64,000 bases of DNA from Yersinia aleksiciae. GTDB lineage: Bacteria > Pseudomonadota > Gammaproteobacteria > Enterobacterales > Enterobacteriaceae. The notes under the pieces are model-generated. The model was not told the origin of the DNA. It did no database searches and saw only the letters and a list, made by a program, of their open reading frames with translations. The stretch is from positions 1,094,073-1,158,072 of the forward strand of contig NZ_CP011975.1 in NCBI RefSeq assembly GCF_001047675.1, read 5' to 3'. Shown one piece after another: positions 20,809 to 30,935 of the stretch. Both the position numbers and the translations under genes were made by a program. Each line of letters begins with the position of its first letter. Positions within the stretch are counted from its first letter, which is position 1.

Positions 20809-21240
20809 CTAGACGAATAGATGCCGAACAAGCCATACAGTAATGAAACCGGTAAACATAAAACTCAGTGTCGCCGCTAATGAACGCAGGGAAAAACGCG
20901 CGAGCCCACAAACACCGTGCCCACTGGTACACCCTGCACCATAGCGCGTGCCGATACCCACCAGCAGACCAGCCACAATCAATAGCGGTAATCCCGCATC
21001 AATCTCAATCCTGGGCAATTCGGTGAATCGCGAATAAGCCAAAGGAGAAATAATCAGGCCGATAATGAAAGCCGCACGCCAGGCAACATCCCCAGTTTTG
21101 GGCTGCAGCAAGCCGCCAAGAATGCCGCTGATACCGGCAATTCGGCCATTCCATAACCATAAAACAGTCGCGGCGATACCCAATAACGCGCCACCCACCA
21201 ATGCACTGTAAGGGGTGAAATTAGCCCAATCGATAGTCAT
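20809..21240 (-). CDS. YeeE/YedE-family half transporter, first subunit
   Basis: This is an inner-membrane protein of 143 residues. The signature GIGTRYGAGCTSGHGVCGLARFS contains the conserved cysteines of the YeeE/YedE family. The ATG at 21240 is chosen because it overlaps the regulator's stop codon in an ATGA arrangement, implying translational coupling; a longer frame to 21264 is rejected for this reason. Together with the downstream 139-residue partner it forms a split transporter for a reduced sulfur species. Confidence 0.83.
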   Translation of the reverse strand: MTIDWANFTPYSALVGGALLGIAATVLWLWNGRIAGISGILGGLLQPKTGDVAWRAAFIIGLIISPLAYSRFTELPRIEIDAGLPLLIVAGLLVGIGTRYGAGCTSGHGVCGLARFSLRSLAATLSFMFTGFITVWLVRHLFV

Positions 21241-21566
21241 ACGCCCTCCTGCTGTTGTGGGCAATAAAGCTGATAAAGCACCTCAAGCAGTGCCAATATC
21301 TTGCTATCGGCGATCGAGTAAAATATCCGCTTGCCGTCACGGCGAGTACTGACTAACCCATCACTGCGCAACACGCCCAACTGTTGAGATAACGTCGGTT
21401 GTCGAATACCTAACGCGGCCTCCAACTCGCCGACCGCTTTCTCTCCCTGGCTCAGTTGGCATAAGAGTAGCAATCGATCCTCATTGGCCAGCACTCGTAA
21501 TAGGTCACAAGCTTGGGCTGCCGCCTGTCTCATCAGATCCACGTTGATCGTTTTATCGTCACTCAT
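21237..21566 (-). CDS. ArsR-family persulfide-type regulator (BigR/SqrR-like)
   Basis: This is a winged-helix repressor of 109 residues. Recognition helix residues lie in IRQPTLSQQLGVLRSDGLV with the wing in RRDGKRIFYSIAD. Cysteines at 36 (LLLLCQLSQ) and 102 (QLYCPQ) are placed as in BigR/SqrR, where the pair forms a tetrasulfide link in response to sulfane sulfur and releases DNA. A strong CGGAGG ribosome site precedes the ATG. It overlaps the transporter gene by four bases and is divergent from sprT. It likely controls its own operon. Confidence 0.85.
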   Translation of the reverse strand: MSDDKTINVDLMRQAAAQACDLLRVLANEDRLLLLCQLSQGEKAVGELEAALGIRQPTLSQQLGVLRSDGLVSTRRDGKRIFYSIADSKILALLEVLYQLYCPQQQEGV

Positions 21567-21584
21567 GTGACCTCCGAATGTTTT

Positions 21585-21625
21585 TCTTTATTATATACTT
21601 TTATATTATATTTTTTTACATAATG
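21585..21625 (-). promoter_or_regulatory. AT-rich promoter/operator region of the BigR-like operon
   Basis: Between the regulator and sprT the minus strand shows two TATAAT-like elements inside a near-uninterrupted A/T stretch with repeated TATA-steps. BigR-type repressors bind AT-rich palindromes overlapping their -10. The site is inferred from position and composition only. Confidence 0.35.
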
Positions 21626-21692
21626 ATCTACTGAAAAATAGCCCTGTCGACTGACTTGCATCTGGGTATCTGCCGTTTTATTCTTCCGCCAT

Positions 21693-22205
21693 ATGAGTGC
21701 ACTAAGAATCCCCATCGCGTTACAACAAGCCGTTATGCGCTGTCTACGCAACAAATTGCAGCTGGCGAATCAGCACCTTGGCACCGCTTATCCGGAGCCA
21801 AAAATCAACTATTATCAACGTGGGACTAGCGCGGGCAGTGCCTATCTACAAACCTTTGAAATTCGCCTAAATCCAGTATTACTACTGGAAAATCAGCAAT
21901 CATTTATCGATGAAGTGGTGCCTCATGAACTGGCCCACCTGCTGGTTTATCGCCAATTTGGTCGAGTGCCCCCCCATGGCAAAGAGTGGCGCTGGATGAT
22001 GGAGCAAGTATTGCAAGTCCCGGCCAGCCGCACCCATCAGTTTGAAGTAGCCTCGGTGCGCAGCAAGACCTTCAATTATCAGTGCAAATGCCAGCAACAT
22101 GCCTTAACCATTCGCCGCCACAATAAAGTGCAACGCGGTGAGAGCGAATACCGCTGCCGTCAGTGTGGTGAAAAGTTACAATTTATCGCGGTGAAAAGCT
22201 GTTAG
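21693..22205 (+). CDS. sprT: SprT-family zinc metalloprotease-like protein
   Basis: The 170-residue product is very similar to E. coli SprT (165 aa). It has the zincin motif HELAH at 78-82, [10 protein letters not shown] with a further metal-side histidine, and a C-terminal zinc ribbon made by the cysteine pairs CKCQ and CRQCG. The family includes DNA-protein crosslink proteases in eukaryotes; the bacterial role is not well defined. It lies next to endA as in E. coli. Confidence 0.95.
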   Translation: MSALRIPIALQQAVMRCLRNKLQLANQHLGTAYPEPKINYYQRGTSAGSAYLQTFEIRLNPVLLLENQQSFIDEVVPHELAHLLVYRQFGRVPPHGKEWRWMMEQVLQVPASRTHQFEVASVRSKTFNYQCKCQQHALTIRRHNKVQRGESEYRCRQCGEKLQFIAVKSC

Positions 22206-22303
22206 AATTTCTCGTTACTTGTTATAAAACAGCGTGTTAACTTGCTATCCATAAATAATATCTATAACCTGCCTGCTTTTCATCATCGGGCCGTTTTTGA
22301 GAT

Positions 22304-23011
22304 ATGTTACGCAACCTTCTGTTCCTGATAATTTTTTCCTCCCCTCTGCTTCCACTGACGGTCTACAGTCAAAGCATCAATAACTTCTCACAGGCCAAAG
22401 CGGTTGCCGCGAAAATTAACCAAGATGCGCCTGGCAGTTTTTACTGTGGCTGCAAAATTGACTGGCAAGGTAAAAAAGGGGTTCCAGACCTGAAGAGCTG
22501 CGGTTATCAAGCCAGAAAAAATGCCCAACGAGCCGCCCGAATTGAGTGGGAACATGTGGTTCCGGCCTGGCAATTTGGTCATCAGCGCCAATGCTGGCAA
22601 CAAGGTGGCCGCAAAAACTGCGCCAAAGACCCGGTCTATCGACAGATAGAAACCGATCTACACAATCTGCAACCTGCTATTGGCGAAGTGAATGGTGACC
22701 GCAATAATTTCATGTATTCCCAATGGAATGGCGGCAACGGCCAATATGGTCAGTGTGAGATGAAAGTTGATTTTAAGAATAAGGCCGCAGAGCCACCTAC
22801 CCGTGCTCGCGGGGCTATCGCGCGGACCTATTTTTATATGAACGAGCAGTATCAACTGCGCCTCTCCAGCCAGCAACGCAAGTTGTTTGAGGCTTGGGAC
22901 CGCCAATATCCAGTGACGAATTGGGAATGTTTACGTGACGAGCGAGTCGCGAAAGTCCAAGGGAATCATAACCCTTATGTACAACGGGCTTGCCAGCAGA
23001 GAAAGGGCTAA
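22304..23011 (+). CDS. endA: Periplasmic endonuclease I
   Basis: EndA is a periplasmic nonspecific DNase making double-strand breaks. The 235-residue product starts with a signal peptide ([16 protein letters not shown]...VYS). The catalytic beta-beta-alpha metal motif is visible around EWEHVVPAW and [18 protein letters not shown]. Multiple cysteines suit the oxidising periplasm. It is positioned between sprT and rsmE as in E. coli. Confidence 0.96.
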   Translation: MLRNLLFLIIFSSPLLPLTVYSQSINNFSQAKAVAAKINQDAPGSFYCGCKIDWQGKKGVPDLKSCGYQARKNAQRAARIEWEHVVPAWQFGHQRQCWQQGGRKNCAKDPVYRQIETDLHNLQPAIGEVNGDRNNFMYSQWNGGNGQYGQCEMKVDFKNKAAEPPTRARGAIARTYFYMNEQYQLRLSSQQRKLFEAWDRQYPVTNWECLRDERVAKVQGNHNPYVQRACQQRKG

Positions 23012-23190
23012 TCTAGTATATTGGTCAATCAATCCGAATCCCCTATGCGCCTCATAAATAGGATTGCCCTATGGGCGATATTTTCGATTGGCTGATGCTT
23101 CCCTGCCTCTGGTATCCTTAGGCACTTACTTATTTCGCGCGGCTCAATCAGTTGCGCGGTATGTTTTCGTTTCAGGACTTAGGGCAACCC

Positions 23191-23922
23191 ATGCGTATAC
23201 CCCGCATTTATCATCCGCAACCCTTGCAGGCGAATACCGAACTTGCGCTGAGTGATGAAGCCGCCAATCATGTAGGCCGCGTGCTCCGGATGGGTGAAGG
23301 ACAAAGCCTGCAATTATTTGATGGCAGCAATCAGGTTTTCGACGCGGAAATCATCCGAGTAGATAAAAAAAGTCTGGTTGTCCGCCTTGCCGAAGGGTTG
23401 TTGGAAGATCGCGAATCACCACTTAACCTGCATCTGGGCCAGGTAATCTCCCGTGGCGAAAAAATGGAGTTTACCGTACAAAAATCCATTGAACTGGGTG
23501 TCAATGTGATTACTCCGCTGTTTTCTGAGCGCTGCGGTGTAAAGTTGGATGGTGAGCGTCTGGCGAAAAAAATCCAGCAGTGGCAGAAAATTGCTATCGC
23601 TGCCTGCGAACAGTGCGGCCGTAATATCCTCCCTGAAATCCGTGCTGCGATGCAGTTATCTGACTGGTGCGCAGAGCAGGATGACAGCCTGAAGCTGAAT
23701 CTGCATCCCCGCGCCAGCAACAGCATTAACACCCTTCCCCCGTCGCTCAACAAAGTGCGTTTGTTGATTGGTCCGGAAGGCGGCCTCTCTGCCGATGAAA
23801 TTGCCATGACCTCGCGCCTTGGATTTACTGATATCCTGCTAGGGCCGCGAGTGCTGCGTACCGAAACTACTGCCCTTACCGCAATCACCGCTTTGCAGGT
23901 GCGATTTGGCGATCTGGGATAA
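23191..23922 (+). CDS. rsmE: 16S rRNA m3U1498 methyltransferase
   Basis: RsmE methylates U1498 in helix 44 of 16S rRNA using SAM. It is a SPOUT-family trefoil-knot enzyme. The start at 23191 ([12 protein letters not shown]) gives 243 residues, matching E. coli; an in-frame ATG at 23152 is rejected. Knot motifs are [15 protein letters not shown] and [18 protein letters not shown]. It precedes gshB by 25 bp. Confidence 0.96.
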   Translation: MRIPRIYHPQPLQANTELALSDEAANHVGRVLRMGEGQSLQLFDGSNQVFDAEIIRVDKKSLVVRLAEGLLEDRESPLNLHLGQVISRGEKMEFTVQKSIELGVNVITPLFSERCGVKLDGERLAKKIQQWQKIAIAACEQCGRNILPEIRAAMQLSDWCAEQDDSLKLNLHPRASNSINTLPPSLNKVRLLIGPEGGLSADEIAMTSRLGFTDILLGPRVLRTETTALTAITALQVRFGDLG

Positions 23923-23947
23923 AATTCGTTCCCACTAGGAGAGAATA

Positions 23948-24901
23948 ATGATCAAGCTCGGCATCGTAATGGACCCCATCACGTCCATTAATATCAAGAA
24001 AGACTCCAGCTTCGCCATGCTATTGGAAGCACAGCGCCGTGGTTGGGAACTGCATTACATGGAGATGGGTGACCTCTATATGCGTGGCGGCGATGGCCGC
24101 GCCCGCACCCGCCTGCTAAGTGTGAAGCAAGATAAAGACGACTGGTTCAGTTTTGGTGCAGAGCAAGACCTGCCCTTGCATGACCTTGATGTCATCCTGA
24201 TGCGCAAAGATCCACCTTTTGATACTGAATTCATCTATGCCACCTATATTCTGGAACGCGCGGAAGATAAAGGAACATTGGTGGTGAATAAGCCGCAGAG
24301 CCTACGTGACTGCAACGAGAAGCTGTTTACCGCTTGGTTCGCTGACTTGACACCGGACACGCTGGTTAGCCGCAGTAAAGATCATATCCGTCAATTCCAT
24401 CAGGAACACGGCGATATCATCCTGAAACCACTGGATGGCATGGGTGGCGCCTCAATATTCCGCGTGAAACAAGATGACCCTAACCTGTCAGTGATCATTG
24501 AGACACTGACCGAGTTGGGTAGCCGATTCTGTATGGCGCAGAACTTCCTGCCGGCCATCAAAGAAGGTGACAAACGTGTCTTGGTGGTTGATGGCGAACC
24601 AGTGCCTTATTGCCTGGCGCGTATCCCTGCGCAGGGTGAAACCCGTGGTAATCTGGCCGCTGGTGGCCGTGGTGAAGCTCGTCCACTCAGTGAGAGTGAC
24701 TGGAAGATTGCCCGCGCAGTTGCCCCGATATTGAAGCAAAAAGGCTTAATTTTTGTCGGCTTGGATATTATCGGCGATCGCCTGACTGAAATTAACGTCA
24801 CCAGCCCAACCTGCATACGTGAAATTGAAGCCGCCTTCCCGGATGTGTCGATTACCGGCATGTTGATGGATGCCATTGAAGTCCGATTAGCGAATAAATA
24901 A
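23948..24901 (+). CDS. gshB: Glutathione synthetase
   Basis: GshB joins gamma-glutamylcysteine and glycine with ATP. The 317-residue product has the ATP-grasp fold, with VNKPQSLRDCNEKLF, ILKPLDGMGGASIFR (glycine-rich loop) and the C-terminal metal site EINVTSPTCIREIE. It is preceded by a good AGGAGAG ribosome site. It is followed directly by a tandem repeat array where E. coli runs on to yqgE. Confidence 0.97.
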   Translation: MIKLGIVMDPITSINIKKDSSFAMLLEAQRRGWELHYMEMGDLYMRGGDGRARTRLLSVKQDKDDWFSFGAEQDLPLHDLDVILMRKDPPFDTEFIYATYILERAEDKGTLVVNKPQSLRDCNEKLFTAWFADLTPDTLVSRSKDHIRQFHQEHGDIILKPLDGMGGASIFRVKQDDPNLSVIIETLTELGSRFCMAQNFLPAIKEGDKRVLVVDGEPVPYCLARIPAQGETRGNLAAGGRGEARPLSESDWKIARAVAPILKQKGLIFVGLDIIGDRLTEINVTSPTCIREIEAAFPDVSITGMLMDAIEVRLANK

Positions 24902-24940
24902 GCCCGATACCCTCCCCAGAAACTTGGAGTCGCAGCCATC

Positions 24941-25569
<629 letters not shown>

Positions 25570-25649
25570 GGGGCCGTGACTTTATCCTCATTTATCCGCA
25601 TACTTACACCAGTTCATCCCTTAACTCAGCGAATCCTCTATATAACATA

Positions 25650-26213
25650 ATGAATTTACAGCATCATTTTCTTATCGCTATGCCGTCACTTCAGGACCCT
25701 CAATTTATGCGCTCGGTTATCTATATCTGTGAGCATAACGAAGAGGGGGCCATGGGTTTGGTGATTAATCGGCCGATGGAGCAGTTCACGGTCGAAACTG
25801 TGTTGCAAAAACTAAAAATCAGCCCTTCACCACGGGATCCCGCAATACGTCTGGATAAACCAGTATTGGCTGGCGGGCCGTTGGCAGAAGATCGCGGGTT
25901 TATCCTGCATTCGCCACGGGAAGGTTTCGGCTCCAGTATCCCCATTTCACCCGATACCATGATAACCACCTCCAAAGATGTGTTGGAGACCTTCGGCACA
26001 CCAGATCAGCCTAAAAATCTGCTGGTGGCACTGGGTTATGCGGGCTGGCAGCAGGGGCAGCTAGAGCAGGAGTTGCTGGATAATGCATGGCTGACTATTG
26101 AGGCGGATACCGATATTCTATTCCACACTCCGATTACTGAGCGCTGGCAAGCGGCTGCCAACAAGCTGGGTATCAATATTTTTAATATTGCACCGCAAGC
26201 AGGACACGCTTAA
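25650..26213 (+). CDS. yqgE: UPF0301/AlgH family protein YqgE
   Basis: YqgE is a 187-residue protein of the UPF0301/AlgH family; its biochemical function is unknown. The ATG at 25650 ([16 protein letters not shown]) is the conserved start; the frame open back to 25518 runs into the repeat array and is rejected. Family blocks are [26 protein letters not shown] and [17 protein letters not shown]. Its stop overlaps the ruvX start by one base (TAATG), so the two are translationally coupled. Confidence 0.93.
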   Translation: MNLQHHFLIAMPSLQDPQFMRSVIYICEHNEEGAMGLVINRPMEQFTVETVLQKLKISPSPRDPAIRLDKPVLAGGPLAEDRGFILHSPREGFGSSIPISPDTMITTSKDVLETFGTPDQPKNLLVALGYAGWQQGQLEQELLDNAWLTIEADTDILFHTPITERWQAAANKLGINIFNIAPQAGHA

Positions 26214-26635
26214 TGGCTAATCGCACCATTGTCGCCTTTGATTTTGGCACCAAAAGTATCGGCGTGGCTATTGGTCAGGAAGTCACCGGCACTGCCAGAG
26301 CGCTGACCTCATTTAAAGCTCAAGACGGTACCCCGGACTGGCAAAAAGTCGAAAAACTGCTGAAAGAGTGGCAGCCTGACTTAGTGGTGGTCGGATTACC
26401 GCTGAATATGGATGGCACCGAGCAACCGCTGACCGCCCGTGCTCGTCGGTTCGCCAACCGCCTGCATGGCCGCTTTGGTGTACAGATAGCCTTACAGGAT
26501 GAACGCCTCAGCACTGTCGAGGCTCGCGCCAATTTGTTTGACAGTGGTGGCTACCGCGCACTGGACAAAGGCAGTGTCGATGCCGCCTCTGCGGTCATTA
26601 TTCTGGAAAGTTGGTTTGATGAACAAGCGGGCTAA
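26213..26635 (+). CDS. ruvX: Putative Holliday junction resolvase / pre-16S rRNA nuclease YqgF
   Basis: YqgF is an RNase H-fold nuclease implicated in maturation of the 16S rRNA 5' end and named for similarity to RuvC-like resolvases. The 140-residue product shows the acidic residue in [15 protein letters not shown], the middle motif [14 protein letters not shown] and the final acidic motif in [12 protein letters not shown]. It is coupled to yqgE by a one-base overlap. Confidence 0.95.
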   Translation: MANRTIVAFDFGTKSIGVAIGQEVTGTARALTSFKAQDGTPDWQKVEKLLKEWQPDLVVVGLPLNMDGTEQPLTARARRFANRLHGRFGVQIALQDERLSTVEARANLFDSGGYRALDKGSVDAASAVIILESWFDEQAG

Positions 26636-26715
26636 ATAGGCTATTTTTTTATTTGCTGGAAGCTGTTATCTACCTTGTGTTTCCACGATCTGATTGGGTC
26701 ATCCGCGCATATCAT

Positions 26716-26743
26716 GGCACCGGTGCCCACGGAATTGTATACT
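26716..26743 (+). promoter_or_regulatory. Candidate aguB promoter with a palindromic operator
   Basis: TATACT (26738-26743) is a plausible -10. Just upstream is GGCACCGGTGCC (26716-26727), a perfect 12-bp palindrome where a -35 would be expected. It could be a repressor or activator site for the agmatine-use operon. This is inferred from position. Confidence 0.4.
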
Positions 26744-26776
26744 CTCTTTATGCCAATCAGCGGCTCAAAATATTGC

Positions 26777-26798
26777 ACACCCCATGCGGGTGTTTTTT
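26777..26798 (+). terminator. Intrinsic terminator or attenuator in the aguB leader
   Basis: ACACCC (26777-26782) pairs with GGGTGT (26788-26793) around CATGC, followed by six T. It lies between the candidate promoter and the aguB ribosome site (GAGG at 26808-26811), so it either ends yqgE-ruvX transcripts or attenuates aguBA. Confidence 0.6.
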
Positions 26799-26818
26799 AC
26801 ATTTATTGAGGTTTTCTC

Positions 26819-27703
26819 ATGACAAAAGTGACTGTTGCTGCGACTCAAATGGCCTGCTCTTGGGACCTGCCTAAGAACATTGAAAATGCCGAGAAACTGG
26901 TACGTCAGGCGCACGCCAAAGGCGCGCAGATCATCCTGATTCAAGAGCTGTTTGCCGCGCCTTATTTCTGTATTGATCAAAGCCCGGAACACTATGCACT
27001 GGCCCAAGAGCTGGATAATAGCCCGTTGATCCAGCACTTCTCCAAGCTTGCAGCTGAGCTGCAAGTGGTATTGCCACTGAGTTTCTTTGAGAAAGCCAAT
27101 AACGCCTATTACAACTCGCTAGTCATGATTGATGCTGATGGCACGGTTATGGATGTGTACCGCAAAACTCACATTCCAAATGGCCCGGCCTATCAGGAAA
27201 AACAGTTCTTTATCCCAGGGGATACCGGTTTTAAAGTTTGGCAGACCCGTTATGCCAAAGTTGGCGTGGGTATCTGCTGGGATCAGTGGTTCCCAGAAAC
27301 TGCTCGTAGTCTGGCGCTGCTCGGCGCAGAAATTATCTTCTACCCAACGGCTATCGGCTCAGAACCAGCTTACCCTGAAATTGATAGTCAGCCACACTGG
27401 ACCCGTGTCCAGCAAGGTCATGCTGCCGCGAACTTGGTCCCAGTGATCGCCTCTAACCGCATAGGCACTGAGAAGAGCAAGTTTATCGATGGTCTGGAAA
27501 TGACCTTCTACGGATCGTCCTTCATTGCAGACCAAACCGGTGCCCTGCTGGCTCAGGCGAACAAAACTGATGAAGCCATTTTGGTACATGAGTTTGATTT
27601 GCAGGAAATCGCTGCGCAGCGCGCGTCATGGGGCTTGTTCCGCGATCGCCGCCCGGAAATGTATCAGGCATTAGCCACTTCTGACGGCAAGACCCGGAGA
27701 TAA
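26819..27703 (+). CDS. aguB: N-carbamoylputrescine amidase
   Basis: AguB hydrolyses N-carbamoylputrescine to putrescine, CO2 and ammonia. The 294-residue product is a nitrilase-superfamily enzyme with the Glu-Lys-Cys triad: Glu43 in LIQELF, Lys116 in RKTHIPNGP and Cys153 in GVGICWDQWFPE. It is followed three bases later by aguA, forming the two-step route from agmatine. Absent from E. coli K-12 at this place, it replaces the need for a speB agmatinase. Confidence 0.95.
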   Translation: MTKVTVAATQMACSWDLPKNIENAEKLVRQAHAKGAQIILIQELFAAPYFCIDQSPEHYALAQELDNSPLIQHFSKLAAELQVVLPLSFFEKANNAYYNSLVMIDADGTVMDVYRKTHIPNGPAYQEKQFFIPGDTGFKVWQTRYAKVGVGICWDQWFPETARSLALLGAEIIFYPTAIGSEPAYPEIDSQPHWTRVQQGHAAANLVPVIASNRIGTEKSKFIDGLEMTFYGSSFIADQTGALLAQANKTDEAILVHEFDLQEIAAQRASWGLFRDRRPEMYQALATSDGKTRR

Positions 27704-27706
27704 TTT

Positions 27707-28831
27707 ATGTCTGCACAAGACACGATTTTACAAAGTACAGCGTCACAAGCACTATCCGGTACGCCACAACAGGACGGCTTCTTTATGCCTGCTGAATGGG
27801 CAAAGCAAGATGCCGTCTGGATGCTATGGCCCTATCGTCAGGATAACTGGCGCGGTAAAGGTATCCCTGCTCAGCAGACATTTGCCAAAGTAGCCGAAGC
27901 CATCGGCCGTACTACGCCAGTGTTTATGGGCGTACCTGCTGAGTTTATGGCGCAGGCTAAAGCCACCATGCCTGCCAGTGCTACCTTAGTTGAAATGGCC
28001 AGCGATGATGCCTGGATGCGTGATACCGGCCCGACCATGGTCATCAACGGTGCTGGTGAGCGCCGCGCTGTTGACTGGCAGTTCAACGCTTGGGGCGGCC
28101 TTAACGGCGGCTTGTATAGCGACTGGCAGCAAGATGAAAAAGTTGCCGCTCAGGTGAGTGACTTCCTGAATAATGCTCATTACAGCGCTCCTTTGGTGCT
28201 AGAAGGCGGCTCCATTCATACCGATGGTGAAGGTACTTTGCTGACCACCGCTGAATGTTTGCTAAACCCAAACCGCAATCCGCATCTGAATCAGGCGCAG
28301 ATTGAGCAGTTGCTGCGTGAATATCTCGGCGTCACGCATTTCATCTGGTTGCAAGACGGCGTTTATAACGATGAGACTGATGGTCACATCGACAATATGT
28401 GCTGCTTTGTCCGCCCCGGTGAAGTCGCCCTGCATTGGACCGACGATCAGCAGGACCCGCAGTACGCACGTTCGGTTGCCGCTTTTGATGTGCTATCCAA
28501 TGCGGTCGATGCCAAAGGCCGTAAGCTGAAAATCTGGAAGTTACCCGCTCCCGGCCCGCTGTATAACACCGAAGAAGAGACTTTCGATGTGCTGTCCAGC
28601 GATGCCGTGCCACGTACCGCTGGCGAGCGGCTTGCAGGCTCTTATGTCAATTTTCTGATCAGTAACCAGCAGATTATTTATCCTCTGCTGGATAGCCGCA
28701 CTGACGGTGTGGCACAGGATCTATTGCAGCAGATGTTCCCTGGCTACGCGATTGTCGGTGTTCCTGCCCGCGAGATCCTGCTAGGGGGTGGCAATATTCA
28801 CTGTATTACCCAGCAGATCCCTGCGGCCTAG
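27707..28831 (+). CDS. aguA: Agmatine deiminase
   Basis: AguA hydrolyses agmatine to N-carbamoylputrescine and ammonia. The 374-residue product has the guanidine-modifying fold; the nucleophile is Cys366 in GGGNIHCIT, and other active-site segments are [11 protein letters not shown] and [12 protein letters not shown]. It is preceded by aguB with a 3-bp gap, so the two are one operon. It uses agmatine made by SpeA (encoded at 16161) and possibly external agmatine. Confidence 0.97.
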   Translation: MSAQDTILQSTASQALSGTPQQDGFFMPAEWAKQDAVWMLWPYRQDNWRGKGIPAQQTFAKVAEAIGRTTPVFMGVPAEFMAQAKATMPASATLVEMASDDAWMRDTGPTMVINGAGERRAVDWQFNAWGGLNGGLYSDWQQDEKVAAQVSDFLNNAHYSAPLVLEGGSIHTDGEGTLLTTAECLLNPNRNPHLNQAQIEQLLREYLGVTHFIWLQDGVYNDETDGHIDNMCCFVRPGEVALHWTDDQQDPQYARSVAAFDVLSNAVDAKGRKLKIWKLPAPGPLYNTEEETFDVLSSDAVPRTAGERLAGSYVNFLISNQQIIYPLLDSRTDGVAQDLLQQMFPGYAIVGVPAREILLGGGNIHCITQQIPAA

Positions 28832-28904
28832 TTTACCCTTCGTGCTTGGAGCCGCTGCTGTGTTAGCGGCTCTCATTGCTCGGCCCATCCAGTTGATCTG
28901 ACAT

Positions 28905-30029
28905 TCAACTCGCAATCGCCAAGGCTCCCTCTTTTTGTCTCTGCGCGATACTCTGCTCGAAGGTCTGCATTCCCCATTGCCCGCCGGACTGAATCACTGT
29001 CGGTAGCTGATAGGTTTTACCTTCACGAATCAAATGGCTACCAGCGGTGGTTTGTGTCAGTATTTCAAACACCGCAATACGCCCGCCCCCACTCTTTTGA
29101 CACAACTTTTGCGCGATGACGGCCCGCAAGCTAGCCGCTAGCTGCGCCTGGATAATCGTTTTCTCTGCCGCTGGGAAAACATCCACCAACCGATCTATTG
29201 ACTGAGTTGCGGTGCGGGTATGCAGTGTCGCTAACACCAGATGCCCGGTCTCAGCGGCGGTCAGTGCTAACCTGATCGTCTCCTGATCCCGTAATTCCCC
29301 CAGCAGGATGATATCGGGATCTTGTCGCAGGGCTGCGCTCAAGGCACTACTGAAAGAGTGAGTATGACTGCCCAGCTCCCGTTGCTGGATCAAAGATGTT
29401 TGGCTGCGATGAATAAACTCGATCGGATCTTCAAGTGTGATGATATGGCGGGCCTGCTGCTGATTAATAGCACTGATCATCGCACTCAATGTGGTGGATT
29501 TACCGCTACCTGTTGCACCAGTCACCAGAATCAATCCATTCTCTTGCTCAATAAGCTGGCTAATGATGTTTGGAGCGTCTAATTCAGCCAGTGACGGACA
29601 GACCGCAGAAATAAGCCGGAAAGCGATTGACTGCCCCTGCCGCTGCTGAAAAATATTTGCTCGTAATCTTTGCCCCGCCCCAGTGGTGTAGGCGCAATCC
29701 ACCTGTCCTGTGTGTTGTAATCGCCTCTGCTGCGCCTCACTCAATAAGTGCTGACTTAGCCCATTGAGCCAGCCAGCATGAATTCGTGGCCAATGGGTAA
29801 AGGTTTTCAATTCACCATCAATGCGCAATACCGGGTGATAACCGGTACAAAGGTGCAGATCTGACGCATTATGATTTACACTAGCCGCCACTTTATTTGC
29901 GAAATCCTGTTCGTTAAAGCCATCATTGGTGCTTTCGGGATTTTCTAAATCAATGCATCTGGCCGTTATACCGTCATATGCGGGGTTATCCGGCGCTGAA
30001 TTTTTATCATCCAGACGGGTGAAATCCAT
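28905..30029 (-). CDS. yggR: PilT/YggR-like type IV pilus retraction-type ATPase
   Basis: This is a secretion/twitching ATPase of the PilT/GspE family. The 374-residue product has ASDLHLCTGYHPVLRIDGEL, Walker A GATGSGKST at 171-179, Walker B DPDIILLGELRD at 237-248, and the His box TGHLVLATLHT after 260. The start at 30029 follows an AGGAG site and lies 19 bp from the divergent yggS start. It carries about 40 extra N-terminal residues compared with E. coli YggR (326 aa), as judged by length. No pilin or assembly genes are nearby, so its partners must lie elsewhere. Confidence 0.85.
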   Translation of the reverse strand: MDFTRLDDKNSAPDNPAYDGITARCIDLENPESTNDGFNEQDFANKVAASVNHNASDLHLCTGYHPVLRIDGELKTFTHWPRIHAGWLNGLSQHLLSEAQQRRLQHTGQVDCAYTTGAGQRLRANIFQQRQGQSIAFRLISAVCPSLAELDAPNIISQLIEQENGLILVTGATGSGKSTTLSAMISAINQQQARHIITLEDPIEFIHRSQTSLIQQRELGSHTHSFSSALSAALRQDPDIILLGELRDQETIRLALTAAETGHLVLATLHTRTATQSIDRLVDVFPAAEKTIIQAQLAASLRAVIAQKLCQKSGGGRIAVFEILTQTTAGSHLIREGKTYQLPTVIQSGGQWGMQTFEQSIAQRQKEGALAIAS

Positions 30030-30048
30030 ATCAAACTCCTGGGTCCAT

Positions 30049-30744
30049 ATGAGCACAATTGAGCAGAATCTACAGGATGTCAGAGCACGGATCGCAACAG
30101 TTTCACGTAGTTGCGCACGTTCTCCAGAAGAAATTACCTTGCTTGCAGTGAGTAAAACCAAACCTGTGACCGCTATCGAAGAAGCTATCGCGGCAGGGCA
30201 GTATGCCTTTGGTGAAAACTATGTGCAGGAGGGGGTGGATAAAATCCACTATTTTGCGAATAAGCCTCAGAACCCTCCTCTTGAATGGCACTTTATTGGC
30301 CCGTTGCAATCCAATAAAAGCCGCTTAGTGGCAGAAAATTTCGCCTGGTGCCATACCGTTGATCGGCTAAAAATAGCACAACGATTGAGCGCCCAGCGCC
30401 CAGCAGAGATGCCCGCGCTGAACGTTCTGATCCAGGTCAATATCAGTGATGAGCAAAGTAAATCAGGGATTGCCTTAGCGGAATTACCCGCATTGGCGGC
30501 TAATATTAGCGAACTGCCTAATATACATTTACGTGGGCTGATGGCTATTCCAGCCCCCGAAACTGATTATCAGCGGCAACTGGCGGTATTTGAGCAAATG
30601 AATCAGGCGTTCTTGACTTTAAAAGCCCTGTACCCTCAGATGGATACGCTTTCTATGGGTATGACGGATGATATGCCGGCAGCCATTGCTGCCGGCAGTA
30701 CATTAGTGCGTATTGGCACCGCCATTTTTGGCGCCCGCGCGTAA
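30049..30744 (+). CDS. yggS: PLP homeostasis protein (PLPBP family)
   Basis: YggS is the conserved pyridoxal-phosphate-binding protein that controls free PLP and affects amino-acid pools. The 231-residue product binds PLP through Lys in LLAVSKTKP, with FGENYVQEGVDKI, WHFIGPLQSNK and LSMGMTDDMPAAI conserved. The start at 30049 matches E. coli and lies 19 bp from the divergent yggR start; an upstream frame to 29926 is antisense to yggR and rejected. It is upstream of proC as in most bacteria. Confidence 0.95.
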   Translation: MSTIEQNLQDVRARIATVSRSCARSPEEITLLAVSKTKPVTAIEEAIAAGQYAFGENYVQEGVDKIHYFANKPQNPPLEWHFIGPLQSNKSRLVAENFAWCHTVDRLKIAQRLSAQRPAEMPALNVLIQVNISDEQSKSGIALAELPALAANISELPNIHLRGLMAIPAPETDYQRQLAVFEQMNQAFLTLKALYPQMDTLSMGMTDDMPAAIAAGSTLVRIGTAIFGARA

Positions 30745-30761
30745 TCACCCAGAGTACAGGT

Positions 30762-30917
30762 CGCTAACACCGCTGCGGCTTCAAGTACTAAATAAATTAC
30801 CCAAAGTAATTGGAGTCGCAGCAAGGCAGCAAACGAATGAATCCCGATGAGCTTACACAAGTAAGTGATTCGGGTGAAAGAGTGCCGCTAACACCGCTGC
30901 GGCTTCAAGTACTAAGG
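30762..30917. repeat. Structured intergenic repeat (copy B, about 1.2 units)
   Basis: CGCTAACACCGCTGCGGCTT recurs with a 124-bp offset (30762 and 30886). Stem arms GCTGCGGCTTCAA and TTGGAGTCGCAGC pair, as do TTAC and GTAA around ACAA within CCCGA...TCGGG. It belongs to the same family as the 121-bp array at 24941 and sits between yggS and proC. Confidence 0.85.
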
Positions 30918-30935
30918 GTAAGGAGAAAATATTCA

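Noticed and set aside
26653..26874. 73-codon plus-strand ORF between ruvX and aguB
   Set aside because: It crosses the terminator-like hairpin and the start of aguB in another frame and has no ribosome site.
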